Positions 25,751 through 35,413 are shown, counted from the first letter of the stretch. The stretch is 64,000 nt of DNA from Candidatus Limosilactobacillus merdigallinarum (GCA_019114515.1 DXFH01000001.1:124001-188000), one strand, 5' to 3'. Notes: generated by a model not told the origin, from the letters alone. Made by a program: numbers and translations.

Positions 25751-26650
25751 ATGAAAATAACTAAGGGCCGTGCCAATTTAATGCTATTAGCGGTGGCAAT
25801 TCTTTGGGGCAGTTCATATGTGTTTGCCAAAGAAGTCGTAAATTCCGGCATGCACTCGGGATTAATCAACGGCATGCGTGGCCTATTGGGAGCGAGTGCA
25901 GCTGCCATCGTCTTCAATCACTCGATTCGTCAAACAACTAAAAATGATCTTAAGATTGGGATCACATTAGGTTTAATTAACTTCTGCGGCTACTACTTGC
26001 AGACAATGGCTTTGCAGTATACTACCCCAGCGAAAAACGCCTTTTTAACCACCATGTACGTGGTTATTTCGCCGGTAATTATGTGGCTGGTCTGGCATGA
26101 ACGTCTGCAACGCAAAGACGGGATTGCTATCGCTTGCGCCGTGATCGGCATGGCGATCCTCTCAGGTATCTCGCCGTCTCATCTTTCCCTGCAGTATGGC
26201 GACTTTTTGACGATTATCTCCGCCATCTTCTGGGCGTTGCAAATCATTTTCTTCGCCCGTCTCGGCTATAAGGCATCCAGCCCGTGGGCCATCATCTTCA
26301 CCATTAGCGGCACACAAGGAGTTTGTGGCTGGATTGCTGCCTTAATCAATGAGCGTACAACTTTTGCTCACATTGATTGGTGGACGGCCTTGCCTCCACT
26401 GGTTGCGATTGCCATTGTCGTCACTTTCATGGCGCAAGGCTTGCAGTTAACGGCACAGCATTATACTTCACCAACCGCTGCTGGATTAATTCTGATGCTA
26501 GAATCCTTCTTTGGCAGTGCTCTCTCCGTTGTACTCGGGTTTGACCCATTAACTCACCGCCTAATTATTGGTGGTGCCATCATGATCTTAGCTAATGTGA
26601 TCATGCAAATCGATCTGCGCCATATACCTTTTTTAAGAAGTCATAGTTAA
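25751..26650 (+). CDS. EamA/DMT-family membrane transporter, 299 aa
   Basis: Ten-helix drug/metabolite transporter with two EamA repeats. The first helix LMLLAVAILWGSSYVFAKE is near residues 9-27, the PAKNAFLTTMYVVISPVIMW region near 98, and a second repeat starts near 150. Start ATG at 25751 with GGGAGG directly upstream; longer frames upstream are unlikely. Single gene, divergent from the LTA synthase gene. Substrate unknown (amino acid or metabolite exporter in many relatives). Confidence 0.87.
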   Translation: MKITKGRANLMLLAVAILWGSSYVFAKEVVNSGMHSGLINGMRGLLGASAAAIVFNHSIRQTTKNDLKIGITLGLINFCGYYLQTMALQYTTPAKNAFLTTMYVVISPVIMWLVWHERLQRKDGIAIACAVIGMAILSGISPSHLSLQYGDFLTIISAIFWALQIIFFARLGYKASSPWAIIFTISGTQGVCGWIAALINERTTFAHIDWWTALPPLVAIAIVVTFMAQGLQLTAQHYTSPTAAGLILMLESFFGSALSVVLGFDPLTHRLIIGGAIMILANVIMQIDLRHIPFLRSHS

Positions 26651-26673
26651 CACCAAATAATCCTTGGAACCTA

Positions 26674-26702
26674 CCGGCTAGTTTTACTAGTTTGGTCGTT
26701 TT
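26674..26702 (+). terminator. Terminator after DMT transporter gene
   Basis: CCGGCTAGT with ACTAGTTTGG (G-U pairs) followed by TCGTTTTTT on the plus strand. The convergent helicase gene's stop codon lies within the stem. Confidence 0.55.
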
Positions 26703-28987
26703 TTATATAGGGACGGATCAACCTGATCTAGCAGCTCTGTCGGTTTGCCAACGGCAACGATACTCAATGCATGCATTGCCCGTGAACAAATTGTGTATAA
26801 CAATTGCCGTTCCGAATCGCCCTTATACTTCTCACGGTTAGCATTCCACACAATGACCGCATCAAATTCGAGCCCCTTTGCCAAGTATGAAGGAACCACA
26901 ATCAAACCAGGCACTAAGCGTTGATTTTCCGTTTGAATCAACGTATTTTCAAATCCCTGTTTCTTCAGCAAATCGGCAATTTGGCGGCTATCTTCTAGCG
27001 TTTTACCAATAATGGCAACCTTATCATGGGCTGTCTGGTATTGTCGTAGAATTTGGCCGACTTCTTTTACCGCTTCGTCAACGTCCGCACTAATGACTAG
27101 CTGTGGCAGGTCGCCGGGCCGGTCAAACGTCTCAATGTTCTCCCCGTCTTGCAGGATTTGCTTGGTAAAGTCAGTGATCTGCTTGGTCGACCGGTAGGAC
27201 TTAGTTAGCTGTACCACTTTAGTCTTATCAGGATCAAACATCTGACTCAGTTCCTTAAGCAAGCTGCGACTATTTTCATGCGTAAAAATGGCTTGGTTCA
27301 GGTCACCCAGCAAAGTAAAGCGTGCTCGTGGAAAACAGAATTTCAGATATGCTAGCTGGAAGGCATCGTAGTCTTGTACTTCATCGACAAAAACGTAGCG
27401 CATTTCCCGTTCGCCCCGCTTACCAGTTAACAGGTCATAGAGGTAAAGGTAGATAGAAACGCCATTTGCGCTGATATTGCCGTTCTTTAAAGCGTCGACT
27501 TGCTGGTCAGTATATGCCTGCCAGTCATCGTCAGTCAGGCCAAACGCTGCTAAGTCAATAATCTTCGGCGTCACCCGAAGCAAGTGGACGTATTGAGCAT
27601 TGATATTAATCCAACGGTGGTGGTCAATCGCCTGTTTAACCGGCCGCAATGCGTTGATTACGATTGCCCGTGCTAGAAAACGGTACTCTTCCTTATCGTT
27701 AACGAAGGCTTGTGGATGCCGGGCATAGAGCATGTTTAACTGCTCCTGACTCAGGTCCTGGATTTGTTCCTCAACCCATTTCGACCGCATTTCGGCGCCA
27801 ATCCGGTGGTTTAAGCGTTTCGTCAGTGCTTCATCTGTACCATCCATCCGGTTGCCCAACTTGTAATTGCGGTTGAAAGAGTAGTAAATCTCTTTGATTG
27901 CATCCTTATCAGCGAACTCTTTGCCCTGAAAATGGAGGCTGCGAAAACGTAAGTGGCCGTCTGTTCCTAAACGTTTAGCATACTTAGTCACCGCTTTAAA
28001 GTAATCCAGGCTGCTCAGCAAGCGCACAATCTTGCCATTCACACCCTGGTCACTCGCTGCAAAACGTTGGGCAACATTAGCAATCTGCAGACGTGGCACC
28101 CGCCGGTCAACATACTGGAAGTAGGTCATCTGCACCATGTTATGCTCGCCTAGTTCCGGCAGCACCTGATCGATATAGTCGTTAAACAGTTGGTTAGGAC
28201 TAAACAGGATCACCTGTGACGACTTCAAATTTCCCCGGTAGCGGTAAAGGAGCCAAGCCACTCGCTGCAGTACGGCCGCTGTTTTCCCCGAACCTGCTGC
28301 CCCTTGGACAAACAACAGGTCGTCGCCAGTATCTCGAATAATCTCGTTTTGTGTCTTCTGGATGGTCGACACAATACTCTTCATCTTCATCGATGAGTGG
28401 TTGCTCAATGCCGACAGCAACATCTGGTCAGTCACCGTCTGATCAGTGTCATAGATCGTAACAATCACACCGTCTTCAATCTGAAACTGACGCTTGAGCT
28501 TTACGTCGACCGTCTCTTGACCGTCCGGTGTTTGATAAGAAACTGGCCCTAATTTACCTTCGTAGTAAATCGATGAAATTGGGGCCCGCCAATCATAAAT
28601 AAGAAAATGGTCCGGTTTATCCGAGAAAGACGCCAGACCAATGTAAATGGTTTCTGGTTTTTGCCCCGCTTTTTCCTGAAAGTCAATGCGCGCGAAGTAC
28701 GGCTTGGACTCCAAACGTTTCAACGTTGAGAGACGATCAGCGGCATGCTGCCAGCTGTTTTCACGTTCGTTTAGCATCTGCTGCTGCGCATGAACAGATA
28801 CGGCCGTATCCATCATGCCGGAGTAGGTCGTGGTGTTCATGTGAATCGTATCAAATTGCTTGCTCAAGCCGTGAATGTCGCTTTTAGCAGTCGAAATGTT
28901 TTTCTGCGCCTTCTTCTGCGCCAAACGAATTTGATGAATGACATCATCCAAGTGTGCTTGTTCATGTGCCTGTATCTGATCAGCCAA
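26687..28987 (-). CDS. helD: HelD-type superfamily 1 helicase-like ATPase, 766 aa
   Basis: UvrD/Rep-related motor that in Gram-positives releases stalled RNA polymerase. An N-terminal coiled coil (residues 1-110, Ala/Gln/Lys rich) is the secondary-channel arm. DFLIYDWRAPISSIYY near 125 and Walker A VQGAAGSGKTAAVLQR near 225 are typical of HelD. Walker B YVFVDEVQDYDAFQ lies near 535 and LTKSYRSTKQITDFT near 590. Start TTG at 28987 with AAGGAG nine bases upstream. An extended -10 (TGC TATAAT, 29023-29028) lies 36 bases before the start. Confidence 0.92.
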   Translation of the reverse strand: MADQIQAHEQAHLDDVIHQIRLAQKKAQKNISTAKSDIHGLSKQFDTIHMNTTTYSGMMDTAVSVHAQQQMLNERENSWQHAADRLSTLKRLESKPYFARIDFQEKAGQKPETIYIGLASFSDKPDHFLIYDWRAPISSIYYEGKLGPVSYQTPDGQETVDVKLKRQFQIEDGVIVTIYDTDQTVTDQMLLSALSNHSSMKMKSIVSTIQKTQNEIIRDTGDDLLFVQGAAGSGKTAAVLQRVAWLLYRYRGNLKSSQVILFSPNQLFNDYIDQVLPELGEHNMVQMTYFQYVDRRVPRLQIANVAQRFAASDQGVNGKIVRLLSSLDYFKAVTKYAKRLGTDGHLRFRSLHFQGKEFADKDAIKEIYYSFNRNYKLGNRMDGTDEALTKRLNHRIGAEMRSKWVEEQIQDLSQEQLNMLYARHPQAFVNDKEEYRFLARAIVINALRPVKQAIDHHRWININAQYVHLLRVTPKIIDLAAFGLTDDDWQAYTDQQVDALKNGNISANGVSIYLYLYDLLTGKRGEREMRYVFVDEVQDYDAFQLAYLKFCFPRARFTLLGDLNQAIFTHENSRSLLKELSQMFDPDKTKVVQLTKSYRSTKQITDFTKQILQDGENIETFDRPGDLPQLVISADVDEAVKEVGQILRQYQTAHDKVAIIGKTLEDSRQIADLLKKQGFENTLIQTENQRLVPGLIVVPSYLAKGLEFDAVIVWNANREKYKGDSERQLLYTICSRAMHALSIVAVGKPTELLDQVDPSLYKKRPN

Positions 28988-29096
28988 ATTGCAACGCTCC
29001 TTCTCGTAAATGTAGATATATTATTATAGCATTTTACCGTTCCATCCGGTTATATAAGGATCTGACAGAAATATTATCGCGTTAACTTGTACTGTG

Positions 29097-29155
29097 ACTT
29101 GTTCCGCTCGTTGCGGTCTGGATCGCTATATTAGACCGCAACGGGCAAAACAAGT
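29097..29155. repeat. Intergenic inverted repeat E (same family as A and B)
   Basis: Arms 29097-29119 and 29133-29155 pair over 23 bases with three mismatches (ACTTGTTCCGCTCGTTGCGG and complement), 13-base loop. It contains CGGTCTGGATCGC, exactly shared with element B. It lies between divergent gene starts, so it is not a terminator for either gene. Confidence 0.7.
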
Positions 29156-29251
29156 ACTATATTTTTATTTTCAGTAAAAAAGACTTAAATCAGCCCGTTT
29201 TGCTAGTGTCACCAAACTGAAGCGATTTAAAATGTTTATAAGGAGGTCGCC

Positions 29252-29908
29252 ATGAGTCAGATTATTTATGGATTAACTCATATTTCAGAAATCATCGTTC
29301 CCCTCTTCAACTCACTGGGCAACTGGGGATACCTTATCCTGTTTCTGATCACGTTCATGGAGACTGGATTAGTCGTCTTCCCATGGCTCCCTGGAGAATC
29401 ACTGATTTTCGTAGCTGCTGCATTAGCCGCTATCAGCACCAACTCCATCAGCATCCGCATATTGGTACCTGGATTCTTCCTCGCAGCCTTCATCGGCGAC
29501 ATTGTGAATTACACCATTGGTACCCGGTTGATTAAGTGGCCCTGGCTTCGTCATAAGGTAGAGGGCCCTAAAATGAATCAAGCACGCGAATTTTTCGACA
29601 AACACGGTATCTGGGCGGTCATTTTCGGACGCTTCGTCCCATTGATTCGTACTTTTGTACCTCTGATTTCGGGGACGGCCGGATTTAAGTTCACCCACTT
29701 TTTGTTGGGAAACGTTATTGGAACCTCCCTCTGGGTATGTCTAGCAGCTTTCATCGGCTATTACTTTGGTACGATACCGTTCGTTAAGAACCACTACTCC
29801 CTGATCCTATTGTTAATCATCTTAGTATCACTCATACCGGCAATCAGCCTGGCAGTAGTGAACTACATCAAGCAGCGCATTATGCGTCGTAACCACATGT
29901 TGAAGTAG
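29252..29908 (+). CDS. DedA/SNARE-associated family membrane protein, 218 aa
   Basis: Integral membrane protein of the DedA family (lipid flippase or homeostasis proteins). Visible: GLVVFPWLPGESLIFVAAAL near residues 40-59, the conserved FGRFVPLIRTFVPLISG near 127-143, and G-x3-W in NVIGTSLWVCLAAF near 155. Start ATG with AAGGAGG. Followed at 69 bases by the histidine phosphatase gene on the same strand. Confidence 0.9.
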   Translation: MSQIIYGLTHISEIIVPLFNSLGNWGYLILFLITFMETGLVVFPWLPGESLIFVAAALAAISTNSISIRILVPGFFLAAFIGDIVNYTIGTRLIKWPWLRHKVEGPKMNQAREFFDKHGIWAVIFGRFVPLIRTFVPLISGTAGFKFTHFLLGNVIGTSLWVCLAAFIGYYFGTIPFVKNHYSLILLLIILVSLIPAISLAVVNYIKQRIMRRNHMLK

Positions 29909-29977
29909 CTTAATTGCCTGTTTCAAGCCCTCATATGTTAAAATAGTTATGATATTTGCGCTTGGAGGAGGATCGTT

Positions 29978-30634
29978 ATGGCAATTACTGTTTATTTTGT
30001 ACGGCACGGTCAGACTTATTTAAACTTGTTTCACCGGATGCAAGGCTGGGCTGATGCACCATTAACCGATAAGGGACGTAAAGATGCAGCCCGGGCCGGC
30101 GAAGCATTAAAGGATGTCGACTTTGACTACCTGTTTTCTAGTGATTTGAAGCGGACTGTGGATACGGCCAAAATTATACTGGCCCATCAACCTTCAACCA
30201 AGGTTAAGGCGCCAATGCCCGATCCTGCTTTTCGAGAAGTATTCTTTGGCTACTTTGAAGGAGTCGATACTCAACAGACTGCATTAATGGTGAGTGCACC
30301 TAACTTCCGCTCGGACCTCGCTGATGAAATTCGCAAAGCTGGTACCGATCATATCCTGCAGCGCCTGCATGACGTTGATCCTTACCACCAAGCAGAAAGT
30401 CCTGCCGCATTCTGGAAACGTTTTGGTGCCGGTCTTGATGGTTTGCGGCGATTACCTGATGGCAAGACGGTTGTTGTCGTCTGCCACGGGATGGTGATTA
30501 ACTGCATGGCCAATCGTTATGGCAACCAGGACAGCTCATTAGTTGGTCCTGATAATGGTTCCATCAGTAAGTTCACGTTAACTAAAGATTCAACAAAACT
30601 AGACTTCTATAACAAACTATCCTTACCAGAATAA
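29978..30634 (+). CDS. Histidine phosphatase family protein, 218 aa
   Basis: Phosphoglycerate-mutase-like phosphatase. Catalytic His is in FVRHGQTYLN (residues 6-15), with SSDLKRTVDTA near 53 and the second His in VVVCHGMVI near 166. Start ATG with GGAGGAGG. Likely a phosphatase for small phosphorylated metabolites; the true substrate is unknown. It lies 33 bases ahead of hflX and may be cotranscribed. Confidence 0.88.
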   Translation: MAITVYFVRHGQTYLNLFHRMQGWADAPLTDKGRKDAARAGEALKDVDFDYLFSSDLKRTVDTAKIILAHQPSTKVKAPMPDPAFREVFFGYFEGVDTQQTALMVSAPNFRSDLADEIRKAGTDHILQRLHDVDPYHQAESPAAFWKRFGAGLDGLRRLPDGKTVVVVCHGMVINCMANRYGNQDSSLVGPDNGSISKFTLTKDSTKLDFYNKLSLPE

Positions 30635-30667
30635 TTGTTAATAATTAAAGGGGGAATTTCATAATAT

Positions 30668-31945
30668 ATGGATACTTCCGTTCCTCATAATGAAAAAGTA
30701 TTATTAATTGGCTTAAATACAGGTCAATCAGATTACGACTATTCAATGGTTGAACTACGCAAACTGGCTAAAGCCAACTCAATGGAAGTGATCGGCCGCA
30801 TTGACCAATCATTAGACGAACCCAATGCTGCTACCTATTTTGGCAGTGGCAAAGTAAAGCAGTTGCATGACCTGGCACAGTCCAGCGGTGTTACTACCGT
30901 TATAGCAAATGATGAATTGTCACCGAGTCAGCTCAAAAATTTAACCGATGAGATCGGTGTACGGATCATCGACCGCACTGCCCTGATCTTGGAAATTTTT
31001 GCTAAGCGAGCAAAGACCAAGGAAGCTAAACTGCAGGTTCAGATTGCGCAGTTGCAATATCGCCTGCCACGTCTCCATACAGCTGCTAATCAGACCCTTG
31101 ACCAACAAACGGGTGCTGGTGCCGGTTTTGCTAACCGTGGTTCCGGTGAAACTCAAATTGAATTGGACCGGCGGGTAATTCAACGACAAATTGCTCATTT
31201 ACGACAAGAATTAAAGGACGTTCAACGTTCTGAGGCCGTTAAACGCAGCCAGAGGGATAAAAGCCCGATTCCAACTGCCGCTTTAGTCGGTTATACTAAC
31301 GCTGGCAAATCCACTATCATGAACGAATTGCTCAGCAGCTTCGGACTAGTCAAAGACAAGCAGGTCTTCACCAAAGATATGCTCTTCGCCACGCTGGATA
31401 CCAGTGTTCGTCAGTTAACCTTGCCCGATCAAAAACGCTTCTTACTGAGTGATACCGTCGGCTTTGTTTCCAAACTACCAACGCACTTGATTGAAGCCTT
31501 TAAATCCACCTTACAAGAAGCCGCCAAAGCTGATTTATTGGTTCAGGTAATCGATTATTCCGATCCGCACCGTGACGAAATGATTAAGACTACCGAACAG
31601 ACGCTACATGAAATCGGCATCGAAAATATTCCGATGATCTATGTCTTCAACAAAGCTGATAAGGTTGATGACACTGATTATCCGACAATGGAAGGAGATT
31701 CGCGGGTAATCGTTTCCGCCAAACAGCCCGAATCGATCAAATTCTTAGCCAAAACAATTAAGAACAAATTGTTCAGTAATTATGTACAGGCTGAACTATT
31801 GATTCCTTTTGCGGAAGGCCAAGTTGTTTCTTATTTGAATGAGCATACAAACATCTTGGATACCAACTACGAAAGTGAAGGCACCCGGCTGAAAGTGGAA
31901 TTGAGTCCCGAAGATTTGCAACGATTGAGTAAATATAAAGTTTGA
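30668..31945 (+). CDS. hflX: GTPase HflX, 425 aa
   Basis: Ribosome-associated stress GTPase that splits or rescues 70S ribosomes. An N-terminal HflX domain carries TYFGSGKVKQL near residues 57-67 and the glycine-rich GAGFANRGSGETQIELDRR near 150, followed by a helical linker. The G domain has GYTNAGKST (G1) near 212, DTVGFVSKLP (G3) near 261 and FNKAD (G4) near 327. The GGGGG ribosome binding site is about 13 bases from the ATG, slightly long. A strong terminator follows. Confidence 0.95.
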   Translation: MDTSVPHNEKVLLIGLNTGQSDYDYSMVELRKLAKANSMEVIGRIDQSLDEPNAATYFGSGKVKQLHDLAQSSGVTTVIANDELSPSQLKNLTDEIGVRIIDRTALILEIFAKRAKTKEAKLQVQIAQLQYRLPRLHTAANQTLDQQTGAGAGFANRGSGETQIELDRRVIQRQIAHLRQELKDVQRSEAVKRSQRDKSPIPTAALVGYTNAGKSTIMNELLSSFGLVKDKQVFTKDMLFATLDTSVRQLTLPDQKRFLLSDTVGFVSKLPTHLIEAFKSTLQEAAKADLLVQVIDYSDPHRDEMIKTTEQTLHEIGIENIPMIYVFNKADKVDDTDYPTMEGDSRVIVSAKQPESIKFLAKTIKNKLFSNYVQAELLIPFAEGQVVSYLNEHTNILDTNYESEGTRLKVELSPEDLQRLSKYKV

Positions 31946-31996
31946 TAGTTGCTCCAGCCGAGGCTAGACATTCTGCAAAGCCAAAACGATTAATAA

Positions 31997-32037
31997 AACA
32001 AGCCCCTGTATTCGAATTCAGAATACAGGGGCTTGTT
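31997..32037. terminator. Bidirectional terminator between hflX and ldhD
   Basis: A perfect 17-bp stem AACAAGCCCCTGTATTC with its complement, seven-base loop. Confidence 0.92.
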
Positions 32038-32081
32038 ATGTTATCGATAATTATAAAGATATACTACATTCAATATTTTCT

Positions 32082-33077
32082 TTAGTAAATCAAAGCGTTC
32101 CGTGAACGACCACCGTTAACAATCGTTGCTGTGTCATTCAAGGCAATCTGTACCATATTGCGGACAGAAGTAGAAGTAAAGAAGGCAACGTGTGGGGTGA
32201 TGACAACATTTGGCATTGCGGCCAGTTCCTTGTAATCTTCTGGAACATCCGCTGCGTCAACCTTCTTGCCAAAGTAGGTGGTTTCATCAGCAAGAGTATC
32301 CAAGCCGGCACCAGCAATTTCATGATTCTTCAAAGCAGCAATCAATGCTTTGGTGTCAACCAAGCCACCACGGGCAACGTTGATTAAGTAAGCCGTCTTC
32401 TTCATCTTCTTCAAAGCTGAAGCATCAATGATGTTTGCCGTACTCTTTAATAATGGTGTGTGCAGAGAAACAATGTCAGACTTCTCCAGCACTGTGTCTA
32501 AGTCAGCGTAGGTTAAGAATGGTTCCATTTCTGGGTCGTAAGCCACATCATAACCTAACACTTTAGCGCCTAATGCCTTATAGATTTGAGCAGTAGCGCC
32601 ACCAATGTGACCAACACCAACCAGACCAACAGTCAGGTTGTAAATTTCGTTGGAAGCCATGTCTGGAGACCAACTAAAGTCGTTTTCTTCCTTCATGCGC
32701 CGGTTGAATTCACCAATCCGCCGGTTCAAGTACATTGCCTGAGTAACACCCATTTCGGCAATGGCACGAGGTGAGTAGATTGATACTCGGGTAACCGTTA
32801 AGCCATTTTCCTTAGCTGCATCCAGGTCGATCATATCAAAGCCAGCAGTCCGTGTACCAATCTGCTTGATCCCATATGATGCCAATGTTTCATAAACCTT
32901 TGGACTACCTAATGAAGTGGTTTGCTGGGTAATTACACCATCAAAACCCTTTACCTGTTCAACAGTGTCATCATTCAGTTCCGCACTAGTCATGTGAACT
33001 TCATTACCAGTCTTCTGGGCCCAATCCTGAGCGTATTGCTTTTCTTGAGCCTTGGTCCCAAACATAATAATTTTCAT
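32082..33077 (-). CDS. ldhD: D-lactate dehydrogenase (D-2-hydroxyacid dehydrogenase), 331 aa
   Basis: NADH-dependent reduction of pyruvate to D-lactate. Nucleotide-binding GLVGVGHIGGATAQ lies near residues 149-162. Catalytic Arg is in NVARGGLVD near 235, Glu in GLDTLADE near 264 and His in ITPHVAFFT near 296. Length and start (MKIIMFGTKAQEKQYAQDWA) match lactobacillar D-LDH. Start ATG with AAGGGAG. An extended -10 region and a palindrome lie upstream. Confidence 0.93.
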   Translation of the reverse strand: MKIIMFGTKAQEKQYAQDWAQKTGNEVHMTSAELNDDTVEQVKGFDGVITQQTTSLGSPKVYETLASYGIKQIGTRTAGFDMIDLDAAKENGLTVTRVSIYSPRAIAEMGVTQAMYLNRRIGEFNRRMKEENDFSWSPDMASNEIYNLTVGLVGVGHIGGATAQIYKALGAKVLGYDVAYDPEMEPFLTYADLDTVLEKSDIVSLHTPLLKSTANIIDASALKKMKKTAYLINVARGGLVDTKALIAALKNHEIAGAGLDTLADETTYFGKKVDAADVPEDYKELAAMPNVVITPHVAFFTSTSVRNMVQIALNDTATIVNGGRSRNALIY

Positions 33078-33100
33078 AAAATAAAACTCCCTTCAACTTG

Positions 33101-33113
33101 TGTGAGTCTCACA
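33101..33113. promoter_or_regulatory. Palindrome in the ldhD leader
   Basis: TGTGAGTCTCACA is a perfect 13-base palindrome between the -10 box (GTATAAT, near 33118-33125) and the ATG. It resembles a Rex box but is one base short. Candidate operator or leader stem. Confidence 0.4.
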
Positions 33114-33266
33114 TGACTATTATACACGAAGTCGATTGGGAGTTGTTTTATTTACCAAAACTTGGCAAATGATAAATATCGTTAGGAATCTTATTTTAAA
33201 ACACTTTCAGCAAAATATCTTAATTTATCGTGACGCTTTTCAATTCAACAATGGTGGCAAACTCGT

Positions 33267-34424
33267 TTATTTAGCATCAAAGAAGGCTTTTGCAAATGCC
33301 TGATAGAATGCAATTGCCTGATAGTAAGACTCCAAATTGCAGTACTCATTTGGCTGGTGCGCAGAGACAGATCCTGGTCCCATTTCGATGCTAACAAAGT
33401 CTTTCTTGGACTGGGTGAATTCCTGCCCATCATTGGCACCCGTACTGGTGACCGGCTTAGCATCAATTCCAAATTGATCATGAGCAACCTTCTGAGCCAA
33501 TTTCAGCATTGCTGAGTGGGGATCACCACCCATTGGCTCTTCAGGAAAAGTATATTTGATCGTTAAATGATGGTTCGGCAGCTTATTTAGTTGGTCAATA
33601 ATACCATTCAAAGTTGCGTAAACCTTCTCATTAGGATATTCCGGAATATTCCGAATATTACCAGCCAACTGAGCTTTTTCTGCCAGGGAATTAATTTGTT
33701 CACCGGCTTCAATCTTCGTAATCACATGAGTTAGCTTACCTAACGTTGGGTCTTCATGATCAAACTTCGCTAATGCCACCTTCGCTTGGTTCGCAAATTC
33801 CAGCAATGGATCGATGGCGTTAATCCCCTTTTCCGGAGTGGAACTGTGGGCTGCCTTACCTAAAGAAGTAACGTGGTAGTCAATTACCCCTTTGCAGGCA
33901 TAACAAATCTCTTTCAAGTCGTCAGTTGGCTCGGTCACCATTAGGCCGTCCAGATCATCCGCATAACCCTGTTTGGTTAACTGGGCAGCACCGAAGTTAC
34001 CGATTTCTTCACCAACTGTAATGAGCAGCTTGATCTTACCAGGCAACTGTTCACCCTTTTCTAACATTTCCAGCATGGCAACAACCATGGCAGCTAACCC
34101 GCTCTTCATATCACAGGCACCACGACCATAGAGTTTGCCATTTTTTACAACGGGAGTAAAAGGATCGGTGTCCCACAGGGAAAGGTCGCCTGGGTCCACC
34201 ACATCCTGATGGCCAGAGAAGCCCAATACACGGTCGCCGTGCCCAATGGTAATTACTAGATTATCACGGCCTTGCGAATGCGGTACGTGTTCAATTTTGA
34301 CATTATCGCCTTCGTATGGCTTGAAGAGGCTGTCAATGTAATCGGCAACCTCAGCTTCATTGCCATCGACCGTATTGATACTAACAATTTTCTTAAATAC
34401 CGCTAACTGTTCTTCCTTAGTCAT
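33267..34424 (-). CDS. ArgE/DapE-family metallopeptidase (deacylase), 385 aa
   Basis: M20 zinc peptidase/deacylase. Zinc site: GFSGHQDVVD near residues 69-78, GRGACDMKSG near 96-105, and TVGEEIGNFG near 130 with the catalytic Glu. The dimerisation domain begins near 180 and the last ligand is His in SAHQPNEYC near 355. It resembles succinyl-diaminopimelate desuccinylase and N-acyl deacylases; the substrate cannot be fixed. Start ATG with AGGAGG. The lipoprotein gene stops 11 bases upstream, so the two form an operon and the pair may import and process an acylated amino acid or peptide. Confidence 0.88.
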   Translation of the reverse strand: MTKEEQLAVFKKIVSINTVDGNEAEVADYIDSLFKPYEGDNVKIEHVPHSQGRDNLVITIGHGDRVLGFSGHQDVVDPGDLSLWDTDPFTPVVKNGKLYGRGACDMKSGLAAMVVAMLEMLEKGEQLPGKIKLLITVGEEIGNFGAAQLTKQGYADDLDGLMVTEPTDDLKEICYACKGVIDYHVTSLGKAAHSSTPEKGINAIDPLLEFANQAKVALAKFDHEDPTLGKLTHVITKIEAGEQINSLAEKAQLAGNIRNIPEYPNEKVYATLNGIIDQLNKLPNHHLTIKYTFPEEPMGGDPHSAMLKLAQKVAHDQFGIDAKPVTSTGANDGQEFTQSKKDFVSIEMGPGSVSAHQPNEYCNLESYYQAIAFYQAFAKAFFDAK

Positions 34425-34435
34425 GGTCGATCCTC

Positions 34436-35278
34436 CTACTTCTTGTTTTCAATCTGCAGCTTCAGTGCTTGCTGGTAGAGTTGGTTCAGTTTGCCACTCT
34501 TCCGATCCTTGCTAATTGCGGAGTTAACCTTATCTAGCAGTGCCTTGTCATCTTTTCTTACCGCAACCCGGGTAGCAGCTTCTTTACCACCCTGTTTGAA
34601 CTTAACGTTGCTTGCGATGGCGTAGGAGTTAGGATCTTCGCTGGTGTATGCCTTGGCGTTGTCATAGCTGCAGACAATCCCATCAATCGTGCCGTTCTTC
34701 AATTCCTGTGCCAGAGTATTCAGTGAGCTTTCCGTTACCACCTTAGCCTTGCTTTGGTTCTTAGCAGACTTCTCTTGAGCAGTGGATTGCTGTGCCCCCA
34801 GGGTTTGGCCCTTCAAGTCAGAAATGCTCTTGTATTTATCCTTATTCTTTGGTGAAACAATGATGTAGTTGTAGTTGCCAGTGTGGGGTTCATACGGCTT
34901 GGAGAAGGAGACCACCTTTGCCCGTTGCTTGGTATAAGCCATCCCGGCCATTACCACATCGACTTTCTTGTTTTGTAACTCGTTAATTAGTGATGGAAAG
35001 GCCATGTTAACGACCTTAACCTTCTTCACGCCCATCTCTTTAGCAATATCATGAGCCAGCAGCATATCATAACCAACAATCTGCTGCTTACCATTCTTAA
35101 CGATGGTGAAGTCATATGGGGCAAAGTCGGCAGATGTCCCAACGACTAATTCTTTTTTATTCTGAATGTTCTTCACACTATTATCGCTTTGTTTGCCACA
35201 TCCAGCCAGGACGGTTGTTAACCCTAACGTTAATACCGCGGCGACGGTCATAAACTTTTTTAAATGTTTAAAATTCAT
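34436..35278 (-). CDS. Amino-acid ABC-type substrate-binding lipoprotein, 280 aa
   Basis: Secreted and lipid-anchored binding protein. The signal peptide ends in lipobox VLAGC near residue 26. The SBP_bac_3 fold shows VVGTSADFAPYDFT near 46, GYDMLLAHDIAKEMGV near 69 and KVDVVMAGMAYTKQRA near 105. No permease or ATPase gene is adjacent, so it must serve a transporter elsewhere. Operon with the downstream M20 peptidase. Start ATG with AAGGAG and a strong promoter at 35385-35413. Confidence 0.9.
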   Translation of the reverse strand: MNFKHLKKFMTVAAVLTLGLTTVLAGCGKQSDNSVKNIQNKKELVVGTSADFAPYDFTIVKNGKQQIVGYDMLLAHDIAKEMGVKKVKVVNMAFPSLINELQNKKVDVVMAGMAYTKQRAKVVSFSKPYEPHTGNYNYIIVSPKNKDKYKSISDLKGQTLGAQQSTAQEKSAKNQSKAKVVTESSLNTLAQELKNGTIDGIVCSYDNAKAYTSEDPNSYAIASNVKFKQGGKEAATRVAVRKDDKALLDKVNSAISKDRKSGKLNQLYQQALKLQIENKK

Positions 35279-35384
35279 AAGCTTTCTCCTTTTAATTTCC
35301 TAATGAGTTAATCCTGCTTGAATCCTTCGTTTCGTCGTCGCATATAATCGTCCCTCTTTGGATGTTTATTCAGATTATGTGTAT

Positions 35385-35413
35385 ACTATACATGTGAATT
35401 TATGATTATGCAA
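35385..35413 (-). promoter_or_regulatory. Promoter of lipoprotein-peptidase operon
   Basis: Minus strand TTGCAT, 17 bases, TATAGT. About 100 bases of leader follow with no riboswitch recognised. Confidence 0.65.

Noticed and set aside
33098-33115. Rex box upstream of ldhD
   Set aside because: TTGTG and CACA are present but the spacing is one base short; kept only as an unassigned palindrome.
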